From: Enchytraeus crypticus
Taxonomy: Eukaryota > Annelida > Clitellata > Enchytraeida > Enchytraeidae
Direction: 5' to 3'
Assembly: GCA_905160935.1 (NCBI GenBank)
Contig: CAJHZI010000431.1
Location: forward strand, 631,501 to 695,500
DNA length: 64,000 nt
Part shown: positions 21,977-32,600 of the stretch, piece after piece
How the letters are laid out: every line of letters starts with the position of its first letter
How positions within the stretch are numbered: the first letter of the stretch is position 1
Notes under the pieces: generated by a model
Database searches by the model: none
Told to the model about the DNA's origin: nothing
The model's input: only the letters and a program-made list of their open reading frames with translations
Position numbers and translations under genes: made by a program

Positions 21977-22990
21977 TATCATCATCATCATAATCGTCCC
22001 TTGAATTCCAGTTTCAGGGGCGGATCCAGGAATTTTTTAAGGGGGGGCCCGAAAATTTTTTTGGACAGTGTACACATTTTTGCTTACCCCCCGCCTTCTT
22101 CGGGACGTGACGCAACCAGAAAAAATGCTGTGTGAGGGGGGGGGCTCAAAATTGTTCAGCATACTGCGCTCGGCACATAGAATGAATATATCCCCGTATC
22201 TTAACCCTCCCCCCCTCATACCCGTACTAAAGTGAGAGGAAAACCTAAAATGCCTAAAATCCTGCATTTGTTTAGGAAAAAAGTAGGTTAATTTTTTCAA
22301 CTCTGAAGAAACTCAGCGGATCTGGACGAATTGCAAAAGTGACCTAATTTTGGCGGAAGATGGGGGGGGGGGCCTTAAGCCCCTCGATCTCAGCCAAGGC
22401 GGTTTGCACCACTGTTCCGGGAGAGAGTTCAGCATTTTTTATTTACACCCTTTTTCCTCTTATACAGTGGCTAAAGTGAAAATTGAGAGCTAGTGAAACG
22501 GTCAACATTTTTCGGGCCCCCCTTCCGTTATATGGGCCCCTAGTGGGGCCCATATTTGAAAAAATTCCAGGTAGTCGGACTGTTCGAGTTCCCTCTTGTA
22601 CCCTCCCCCCTAACGCCCTTAAAACATATTTACACCTAGAAATTGCATAGAAACTATGAAAATATAGTTTAAATTTTTTTATCGTCTGGCCTAAGGGGGG
22701 GCCTGGGCCCCCTTTGATCCGCCACTGCCCAGTTTAACCAGGGTCGGGATACAAATAGCCTAGACTGTCTCAAATCCTCTCTGTCCTACACCATTCTGCC
22801 AATCCCCTATTTGAGACTTTTCATTCGTTTAAATTTTTGTAGCAATTTCTGAAGCCTAGGCGCTCACCAACCGAATGCCCTTTCTGACATTGCTGTGGAG
22901 CTTAGTGCTTTAGTCGCCTTCTACGGCGCGTGAAGTCACCGGTTGGTCTATTCTTCAAACAACCCGGGAACAACACGGGGAATATATTTA
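21977..22990 (-). mobile_element. SINE-like family C copy, split by a hAT insertion
   Basis: The (ATC)n tail and TTGAATTCCAGTTT at 21977-22014 continue at 22728 with CCCAGTTTAACCAGGGTCGG and run to about 22990. Removing the 713-bp insert and one target copy rejoins a standard family C unit like 63430-63550. This dates the hAT insertion as younger than the family C insertion. Confidence 0.75.
22015..22727. mobile_element. non-autonomous hAT-like DNA transposon, copy 2
   Basis: Same termini and interior as the 3777-4502 copy (CAGGGGCGGATCCAGG ... GATCCGCCACTG). The flanks TCCAGTTT (22007-22014) and CCCAGTTT (22728-22735) form an 8-bp duplication with one mismatch. It is inserted inside a family C repeat. 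No ORF. Confidence 0.87.
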
Positions 22991-24048
22991 AATATAATTT
23001 AAAACATTTCGATTACTTATGAACGTAATTTTCACTCAAAGTGTCTTGAAAAGTCCAGATAGGTCTACATGGCATTTTGAAATTTTTGTCAGTATCTTAA
23101 TAAGTGCTTATACATAGCCTATCCTACTTAACACATATAGCCTAAACCTATATATTTCTGTACATAATCATAAAGGAGAAAAGATGTGAGAAATGTAATT
23201 ATACTATAGCCTACTTACACATAATTATGCAACAATTTTCCATGATTATGGAATAATTAATATAGGCCTAATTATACACAATATAGTCTATTCATATCTC
23301 GACCCTAGTTAAACTGGGATTCAAGGGAAGATGATGATGATGATGATGCAAAATATGGCGTGTTCTACATATTAATTGCTTCAAAAGTATATAGCTAATG
23401 TTAATTATAGCCTAAATGATTTGAAAGACTGAGAGTGGGGTTTTAAAAATTCTATTTTAGAATTTTGAAGCCGTTCAACTGATGTAAGCTTATCCTCTAT
23501 ATAGAATGATATTAGGCCTATATTCATTATTGTATAATTGTGTATAATTAGGCCTATGTAAAATTATAGTGTAATTATTTGGAAGTAATAGTATAATTAG
23601 TATTTCTAATAAGTCTTTATAAAACAGCTTGGTTTTACCCAAGAAAAACATCTCCCAAGATCAATTCTCGTAAAACATCATAACTTCTAGTTAGTGCCAA
23701 ATCTCTCAGGAAAAATTACGAACGTTATTTAGACGTTAATTAGTTACAATCTTACTGAATTGAAATAGTACTGTAAAGTTTAACTTCAAAAGGTGTATTA
23801 AGACTATAAGGGTGCTCTCTATTTAAGACCTACTAGATGTATAGAGCCTATCTTCGCTAGACTACTCATTCAACTTTTCACGTTTTGAGGCTTCATTTGA
23901 ATGCACTATATGCCTAGACCTAGCCAGTAGATTGCTTTATAAAGTCTTTAACAATGCAGCCAGGGTACGGTTTCCCTTATTTCAGCATAGGCAACATATG
24001 CCTATTATTCTATAGGCTTAAAATACTTAATGATAATAAAATATAGAC
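22991..24048. other. non-coding stretch
   Basis: AT-rich. A family C tail fragment (GTTAAACTGGGATTCAAGGG then GATGATG) lies at about 23290-23348. No gene. Confidence 0.45.
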
Positions 24049-24056
24049 GTAATTTC

Positions 24057-25515
24057 TGGAGATGGGAATCGAACCCGAACCGAACCCTAAAATCTAGAAT
24101 TTTAACCGAACCGAACTCGAACCCAAACTCTGACCGAACCCGAACCGAACCCAGACTCTGGCCGAACCGAACCCGAACCCAGACTCTGGCCGAACCCGAA
24201 CCCAGACTTCGCCGAAACCGAACTGAACCAAACTCCTGGAGTTCCTTTCTTCTTCACCAGCCTGACAATAAATAAAGGTAGTAAGAACAATACAAATATA
24301 TATTAGTTTTTGCATTTACATGTCTTACAGTATCTAACAGCATATATTCAGGTAAGGCTGGTTCCGACACAAATTTTAAAATGGTAGAGGTACAAAGGAA
24401 TGGTAGCGGGAAGCGAGACGGGCCTACAGAAGATAATGGATAGTTTGAATAATACGGCATTGAAATGTGGAATGAAGATTAAGATTAAAGAAACAAATTT
24501 GATGAGAGTATTCCATAAAAATCTGAAAATGCTCGACTCAATCTAGGTGAATTTGTTCTTGTTAAATTCAAATTATGAATTTTTTCTAATTTTAGTGTGC
24601 TACCTTAGTATTTTTGCAGACAGATTTACAAAAATTATATATGACATTCTATATGTGTTAAGGCTATCTGAAGTAAATAATTTTGCACCATAGCAATGCA
24701 ATAATTTCATAACTATTTTCGTAACTTCATAATTGATCTGAGAGTTTCAAATTTGAAACCCTAAGGTAAATTATGAAGCTTATTACTGGTCAGTTGATAG
24801 CAAACGGTGTATATTATGATCATTTTTCTATGGAAGTACAGATGTTTACTAAATCATCTTTATTTGGCATTTTTATGTTACTAAATTGCACTTTGTCTCT
24901 GAAATGTTGGATCAAATTTTAGCCAAGACATTTCCACTTAATTATAAACGTATCTAATATATAGGCCTATAGTGACAATAAAAATTTAAAAATTGATGAA
25001 GCATTCTATTTGCTCGTTATAATAAAGGAGAATATATCAGATACAATAATGAAGCTAAATATCTATATTATGAACATTTGTTGGTCAACTTTCAATATGT
25101 TAAGAAATTTACAGGAATAAATACCACTTCTCTCCTTTTTTCATTGTCATATTTTTACCCAGGTGAAAAAATGTAGCAGCTATTATGACTTAATGAATTT
25201 TTAAGCATATTTACCATAAACCATTTTAAACATGTTTGTCATAACCATGATTATTATTAGTAACGTTAAACAATTGCAACATTATCCAAACCAAACCATT
25301 TCGAACTCGAATCGAACTCTTGCGAGTTGGAAAGCAAGCCGAACCCGAACCCTTGTTAGAACCGAACCCGAACCGAACTTTCATTTTCAACGAACTGAAC
25401 AGAATCGAACCCTCAAATTGTCAACTGCTAACCGAACCCGAACCGAACCGAACTTTCATTTTCAACGAACCGAACGGAACCCGAACTCTGGAAATTCATA
25501 AAATTCCCATCTCTA
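24057..25515. mobile_element. hAT-like element with GAACC-repeat subtermini
   Basis: Perfect 8-bp target duplication GTAATTTC at 24049-24056 and 25516-25523. The ends are inverted TRGAGATGGGAAT (left TGGAGATGGGAAT; right TAGAGATGGGAAT reversed). Just inside each end is an array of degenerate CGAACCC/GAACC units (24068-24235 and 25290-25490) in the same orientation on both sides. The roughly 1.05-kb core is AT-rich and non-coding. ORFs reading RTEPEPN or similar across the arrays are artefacts. Confidence 0.85.
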
Positions 25516-25523
25516 GTAATTTC

Positions 25524-27240
25524 TTTTTTTTAATATAAATAAGGCTTCGAGCAGTTTATATTTGTTTTGTTTCTTGATTTCGGAAAATTGCAAATGTTGA
25601 AATTTAATGCAATTTTAAACATTTTAAAGTTTATGAATTTCTATAGGCCTACAAGTTTTTTAGGTATTTGTAACTCAGTCTCCCATGAGGTGATGTATCT
25701 TATTATTCAAACTTAAAAACTGTTGATTTTGAAGTCTTTAGTCTGACGAGTTATGATCATGATTATTTTATGCTAATTGGACTGATATCATAATGATATG
25801 CAACGGAAATGGCTTAATAATGACACATTTTAAAAAGCAAAGTGTTCCTCTATAGGCTATTCATTATGAGAAGCTAAAGAAATTCATCGTTTTTCTCATT
25901 AATTTAAAACACATTTCACCGTCTGTAAGAGGTTGTCCTAGCACCCCTTCCAGTAGGCCTACCCCTCCCCATCTTCACCGGCCTACTTTTCATCCGCCAC
26001 TGAAATTAGCCCCTCCCAAAAAACAAATATATTCTTGCAATACCTAAGACTGTTGTTTGAGTAGGCCTATATGGGTTGGGAATAGGGGGAAGCGTATAGC
26101 CTAAGCTAGTGGTACACGATTCAGTGTAGCTCCACTCTAGAGGCCGAGGATAGCAGTGAACATTTTGTGAGTCAAACCCTTCACCCACAAATATTATTTG
26201 TGGTTGTACAACTTATTTTTGGTAATAATCCGTAAAATGTGACCGTTTTGTTAAAAATCGTCATGGGTTGGGTTGATTATGATTTGAATTTTTATGGTGG
26301 GTTGGGTTGGGTTGGGTCCAGTACAAGATTGGTTGTGTTGGGTTGGGTTGCCAAAAATGAGCCCATGTCCACCTCTGATAGATAGCTCACCCTCCATAGG
26401 CCTGTAGTACAATATTCATGTAGGGTAGGCTACTTCGCACACGCCATATACAATATAATACATTACACTTGTTACCGAACCACAGAAGCAAAGAAACAAA
26501 AAGGCCATAGATCACAGTAAAATGCTTCATTTTTTAATTATGTTTATGCAAAATGTATACATACTGAATTAGCAATAAAACGACGACATTAGGCTTATAA
26601 CATATTAATGATGCCCTGTATTTGATAGTAGTGCCTAATGCTACCAATGTTTCACAAGAAACATTGTCTAAATATGATATATAAAAATTGTTACCACGAG
26701 GTGGTTTTCTAAAGTGAACAAAACCTAGTTTAAAACTATACTTTAAAACTTATTATAAGCAATCCGTGTATTAAAGTTTGGTTGGCTTAATATTTTAACA
26801 TGACACACTAGTAACCTGATAAAATGTTACATGATGCAAGAAAACGCTAAATTTAGATTATTGAATATAAGGCAAAATTTCTAAATGATGACAGGTTTAA
26901 ATAACATAATTAAGAATAATTATTAACAAACACAATAGGATTCAAAATATGATATAATTGCAGTAGCCTATATATGGTGTAGAATATACATATTCTAACT
27001 TAAAGTACAGGTAATTAGTTCATCACATCTCAAGTATTAGATCAAAAGGAAAAGCCTACATTGCCGTTTGACACAATTCAGTTAATAGCCTATTCAGCAA
27101 ACCGATATACTCGGGTGAATAATTGATGTAGGCCTACGTGGATTTGACAATAACTTCGTTCACCAATACTGAATTCATAGTGACATAAAGTACTGCAATT
27201 GCGTTATATCCACCGATACATGTATGTTATCATGGTGTTA
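25524..27240. other. repeat-scarred intergenic DNA
   Basis: It contains a right-end-like hAT scrap at about 25985 (CATCCGCCACTG) and a block at 26085-26175 shared with 7722-7800 (TTCAGTGTRGC, AGGCCGAGGATAGCAGTGAA). A GGTTGGGTT-rich tract at 26262-26350 is followed by CCATGTCCACCTCTG, a possible hAT right terminus. No gene. Confidence 0.5.
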
Positions 27241-27245
27241 ACATG

Positions 27246-27447
27246 GTGAATTAAATTTGCTCTATTAACATACATGTCTCTCTCTTAGTGCACTGCCTAC
27301 TGGCAGGTCCATGGTATATAACGCCTCCACTCTTCTCTGTCTTCCGCCTTCCTCTTCATTTCCTCATATGAGTGGGTCTTTAAATCATCTAACGAGATTA
27401 GGCACTAAGAGAGAGACATGTATGTTAATAGAGCAAATTTAATTCAC
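27246..27447. repeat. 46-bp perfect inverted repeat bracketing a LINE end
   Basis: The arms at 27246-27291 and 27402-27447 are perfect reverse complements (outer part GTGAATTAAATTTGCTCTAT, inner part ending CTCTTAGTGC). The inner 14 or so bases of each arm are LINE 3' end sequence; the outer bases look like target DNA. Confidence 0.9.
27282..27400 (-). mobile_element. truncated LINE 3' end
   Basis: Reverse complement of the tail at 19540-19665 (TAGTGCACTGCCTACTGGC ... CCACTC, GGTCTTTAAATCATC). It is 5'-truncated at 'GTTAGATGATTT' and joined to an inverted copy of its own 3' junction. Confidence 0.85.
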
Positions 27448-27505
27448 TTTACCACTGTCGTATACTCTCTAGTGCATCGTGTGCATGCATATGCCTACCT
27501 ATACA

Positions 27506-27747
27506 CAGAGGCGGATCCAGGAATTTTTTCGGGGTGGGGCCAAAAATATTGGGAGTTCTTTTGACAGGAAGCCCTTTCAGTAAGTGGAGCCTCTCATATG
27601 TGTATGCCTGTCCCCCCACCCCCCATACGGATCCGCCCCTGGTCACTGATTGAGTGTTAAATTCTTCTTAGTTAAAGTTTACAAAATTGCATAGTAATTT
27701 CGACCGGGCATGCCCTCTTGCCCCTCCCCCTCCTGGATCCGCCACTA
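27506..27747. mobile_element. short hAT-like element, same family as 3777-4502
   Basis: Ends CAGAGGCGGATCCAGG and CCTGGATCCGCCACTA; perfect 8-bp duplication CCTATACA at 27498-27505 and 27748-27755. A second outward-facing terminus (CGGATCCGCCCCTGG, about 27630-27645) lies inside, suggesting a composite or internally rearranged copy. Confidence 0.85.
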
Positions 27748-28177
27748 CCTATACACTATACATGTAGGCCTAGATCTGTAGGTTTGCATACCTTAGCTAT
27801 ACCTTGAAATACGCTAGTGTGCGGTATTTCAGACGCCCATCCAACTATATATAACTATATATCATAACTAATTAATTATTATTGTGATTTATTCATTGGA
27901 TGACAAGGAAATAAAATGAGATTATAGCACCTCTGCAGATTTCTGGTCTATATCAAGGAATAAATCACAGTTAACTTAAAGAAACTACCAGGAATAAATC
28001 AGAGTTAAAGAAAAGTTGAATCACAGATTTTCTAAATTACAGACCTACACAATGCATATTATGCTATACGTTTTCTGCAAAATACCATATTCATTAATTT
28101 TGCAGTATATTTAGGCCTACAATATTATAGAATGTAGAATCTGGTAAATGAGATTCATTTTCTCATAAAATTAAAAC

Positions 28178-28323
28178 ATGAATTTGCAACTAGCCATCAC
28201 AATAATTGTGTGTATACATTGTACAAGTACACAGAGCTTTTACGGACGGAACGGTTCACCCGTTAAATTTAATTGGGAACTCACGGATGAAACGGTAGAA
28301 TCCACAACGCTACCTCTGGGCCG
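28178..28323 (+). CDS. candidate signal-peptide exon, unknown
   Basis: An ATG opens a reading MNLQLAITIIVCIHCTSTQS, a textbook hydrophobic secretion signal. A short segment GSPVKFNWELTDE follows, and then a GCCG|gtgtgt donor at phase 2. No following exon could be joined with confidence: an in-frame acceptor-like site near 28428 runs into a hAT-like insert at 28480. It may be a relic or the first exon of a short secreted protein. Family unknown. Confidence 0.28.
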
Positions 28324-28479
28324 GTGTGTACATATTATATGCTGTATATTCACAGTTTGTATAAATTTATCCAATATTAACAACGCGATAATTTAAGGTT
28401 AAACTGCAATATCAACCGGGAGCTTTCAGGAAAGGTAGAAGAGGAATCCTAGCATTAACCCACAAAATCATACTAAAAG

Positions 28480-28664
28480 CAGGGTTAGATTTTCAGAGAG
28501 GATCAGGGGTCGACCCACTTGGCAGATGTGTGACCTCCTGACTAAGTTAACTCTTGCCAGTTTTAGGTTTCATCTTCCCTATGACAAAGCTCTGATGACC
28601 CCTAGCCAAGGCTTCAAACCCGTCCAACGACCCCCCTTTGAAAAATGTAACAAATCAAACCCTG
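28480..28664. mobile_element. 185-bp hAT-like MITE
   Basis: Ends CAGGGTTAGATTT and AAATCAAACCCTG (one mismatch as inverted repeats). Flanks ACTAAAAG (28472-28479) and ATTAAAAG (28665-28672) form an 8-bp duplication with one mismatch. No ORF. Confidence 0.82.
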
Positions 28665-28672
28665 ATTAAAAG

Positions 28673-29668
28673 TATCTTGGTTTAATAGCGTACCATGTTT
28701 ATTTACAGATGATGCTCAAGTATTGTATTTGTGTTAAGACAGAGAGTGATTCGTGTTAGTCACAATTAATGTTTTTGCACACATAATATACTCAATTTGC
28801 TATGAAATTGAGATTAAGTTCATAAACACCATTATTGTAGTTATTAAACAAATAATTCCCTTGCACAATAAATACAAAAATACAAAATTAATCAAAAATG
28901 ACATGAAAATTAAAATGCATATTCATTAAACAAAACTTTACAAAACGTACATAATGAGTATATATAATTAAATATCATCAACATTAAATATCAGCCATGT
29001 AATTAACTGCAGCTAGAGACCACAGCATATCACTTATCGTGGAAGATACGTACACAGTTAGCATATAACAAGAAAACGCATAAAAGTTCAATGTTAAAGG
29101 CCAGTTGAAACATATGATATACAAAAATCGCACATAAGCATCTGGTATGTAAAATGATTGAAAAAGACAACAAAAACACAGTATAGCAGCATCAGTACAT
29201 CGTGATTTAGGCATTAGTAAATAAATATAATAACAAAAACGGGAGCATTTTATCAGGCAATGTAATAGCAAGATTCATAAATAATGAATTTGATAAACTA
29301 ACAAATACAAAAATATAAAGTCGTTGCAATAAAAAATTGAATATAAAGAGTTGCACTGAGAAATCCTGTAGCCCTTTGTAATCCCTAAGCAGGAATGGTG
29401 ATAAGCATAAGTGAATGAATAAGAACCTAATGTATGCAAGCCTATCCTCATAATTTATATTTCAATTTCAATATTTTACCAGAAATTCGATTTGAGTTTT
29501 GAAAAAGTTTAGTAATTCGGTACTATGTTTTTGTTAAATACAAATGATAATTTTGTTCATTTGAATTTAAAAACTGCAAGAAATAGAAGTGTTTTGCCCA
29601 AAGGAGGATCTCGTTTAAGCCTTACACCAATCTAGCCAGTTTTCAGTTGATTATAGAAATATGTTAAA
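28673..29668. other. 3' flank of the ceramide synthase gene
   Basis: AT-rich and probably containing the 3' UTR of the minus-strand gene. AATAAA-type signals are possible at several AT-rich points but cannot be chosen between. No other gene. Confidence 0.4.
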
Positions 29669-32600
29669 CTAATTTCTTCTTTTTCGTGTTTCCAGCGTGT
29701 CAGAGGAAACATGCCCATTGGGTCGTGAGAGGGTGGACGACGTGTTGTTATTGATCAAACCAACCTCCTCATGTGCAATTGGTTCAGTTACCTTACCCTC
29801 GCCTACACTCTGATCCTTGGACTGCGACAGACTGAGAGATGATCCTCGTTGTTTGGGTGGCAGATCCTGCGCTGAATGAGGTTTGTATGAGACGAAGTCA
29901 TCTTCTGAGTTAGTAGCAGTCTCTGACTCACTCCTGGCATCCTTCTCTGCCTGTAATAAAAATATTAATAAAGGTTTAACGTTTGTTTCCTCATCCAAGT
30001 ATGATGTCAGGGACGTCCCACAGCACACATCACTACAGATCAATTCACCCAAACCAATCTGCAAAAGAAATGCGCTGAGGAGAAGTAAGGTCATAAAGGA
30101 AGCCGGTCCGGTGATCAAAAATGGTCAGGATAGATCGTAGCTTCCAATCAGTCATATCTAACAATCAATTATAATTATATTATGTCACTGGACTACTACT
30201 TATTGCTAAATATTATAATATTTTAACGAATGCAAACATATAATTAGCAAACATCATATACTTAGCACTTATATTGTAACACGTCATGTATAACGATGGA
30301 TTTTCTAAAAAGGAATAAATTTGCTAAGCTGTGAAATTAATTTGGTTAGCTTAAATACCAAAAATCTGGTGTTCATAAGGGACCGATTGCATAACTGAAT
30401 ATCACAGTATTTTCTTACCAAAATATTTAACTACGGTTTTTTTAGAACGGTATTTGTACAACGATATATATCCACTATGGATTCAAATGAACTTCCTTTC
30501 TTTTGATCATCAGATCGACGCAGTTCACGACCCTTGTTTTTCCTCTCTATGTATTTTGCAAATATCACTTTGAGTGAGTCGATTCTTGGAGTGACATGTC
30601 ATACAGAGAAGTCCTTGATATTCTCGAATGAGGCCACTGAACGTTGAATAACTATTACTAATATAATATTAGTAGCTGTTATTAATAGTTTGTTATTGAT
30701 AAATTTATTAAGAAATAGGAAGAAGAGTTGGATAAGACATATTCTAAGCGGGGGGAGTCTATTAAAAGAGGTCATGGAAGGCCGAATGGAAGGAAATAGA
30801 GGCAGATGAAGGCCGAGATTAGGTATGTTAGATGATTTAAAGACCCACTCATATGTGGAAATGAAGAGGAAATATTTATTTGTATTATTATTATTTCAAT
30901 CGCTTTTTTTTGTTATTATTAACACAAAAAATGATTGAAACAGGCAAAAATTATGCAAAAGGATAAACTTGTAAAGACAATTTAATTTGAATTATATAGT
31001 GCCCTTCAGGTATATATCATTCATAAATTTCAGATTAATTACTCTGAAATTAAGAAAATTGTAGATCTTCTATTTGCCAAAGCACTGGATAGGTATATAA
31101 AAAGGCTAAAGTTAACGTCAGTTTCCTTACTCAAAAGCGATGTCAGTGACGGGTGAGCACAGGATTTTAACCCCGCACATACTGATCCGCTGTCGAGTAT
31201 CTTACCGACTTTGCAAATGGCTCCAGCCAGTGGCAAAGTAGGTAAGATCAAATATAATGTCAAATATAGTGACATCCAGCTTCTTACCCTGCCGACGACG
31301 ACATAGGCCCAGACCATGCGCAGTATCATGCTGAACCAGATGATGTGCAGAACCTGCAGGGCCAGCAGCAACCCGTTGTACATGTAGTAGATCTTCGTAA
31401 AGTGCCCAATTATAACGTGCCCCTCAGTCAGTGCACTTCGTATTACCCTATAAATATAATATAACACACATTATAGTGAAATGATCAACTACATTGATAT
31501 CTATCACTTTTAATACCACATGTTAAATCCGTCAGGCAATTTTGTCCATTTTCCGTGTAGGCTGTCCGGTGAATGTCCGAGATTTTACTCTCAGATCAGC
31601 GCGGCTGGGATTCGAACCCATGAGGGTTAAATTCATATCAGGATCTGTCATGTAAAACTTTATAACGTTATATATACCTCTATTACTGCGCTACTGAGAC
31701 ATTCGAGGCTGCGTAAAATTGTTTTCATCGATTCATAGCCATATCGAGCAGTGTCAAGAAAATAATACAATCAGATGACGATTTAACGTCTGATACCTCT
31801 CCTGCAGAGGATCTCAGGGACTTCTCGAGTAGTACTCGCCTGCAAGTAGGCAGAGCACTAAGAGAGAGAAGCTGTCTAGATTATTATTCATTTTTAGTTT
31901 AAAGTCTATAGCTATTAATAAGCCATAACTACAGATGTAAAATCAGATGATAAAAATTATTTGCTACGTTCAATCTACACAAATAATCTTTAAAAAATTA
32001 CCTGTTGTTCCTTTATCTCAATACCTACAGAGAGTATTAGCTGCAACAATTCCTCTATAAAACTTCATGTCTACCTTATTAATTACGAATAGATTTTATC
32101 AATTGATTGACTTTATTTATTGGTTGTGTGTCTATTTATGCGTGATGGTATTTATTGTATTTATTTTATCTATTGTATTTATTATTATTATTATATTAGT
32201 ATTATTATTATTATTATATTGTATTATTATTATAATATTATTATTGTTATTTATTTATGATTGTATTTATTTTGTGTGTATTTATGTGTGTGTAGTCCAC
32301 AACGGATACCAACCAGAACGGATAGAAGAGAATTCTGGTCAGGAACCAGACGAGTGTAAACAGCGCAAACAGAGCGTCGCATACTCTCTGCCACTTTATG
32401 TAATTGGCCAGCTTAGCCAACTGAAAAAAAACATAAATATTTATATAATTACTCAGTACCTTTTAACACCTTTGTTTGGGACCATATACCACTAGTATTA
32501 TGATTAAAGCTAAAATTGATGCCTAGTTTAACGTCCTCTTCCTGTCACAATAGCCTACATGTCAGTAAGGGAGTGAGTCCTGGATTTGAACCCTAAACTA

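Noticed and set aside
24030-24315. ORFs encoding RTEPEPN or FGFGSVRVW-like repeats (also 25232-25538)
   Set aside because: Translations of the GAACC arrays in both directions; no independent support.
28984-29271. 95-residue minus ORF downstream of CERS
   Set aside because: AT-rich and hydrophobic with scattered Cys, but no domain, signal or splice evidence; more likely 3' UTR or flank.
32067-32495. 142-residue hydrophobic ORF on the plus strand
   Set aside because: Driven by (TTA)n sequence and overlaps CERS exon 8 on the other strand.
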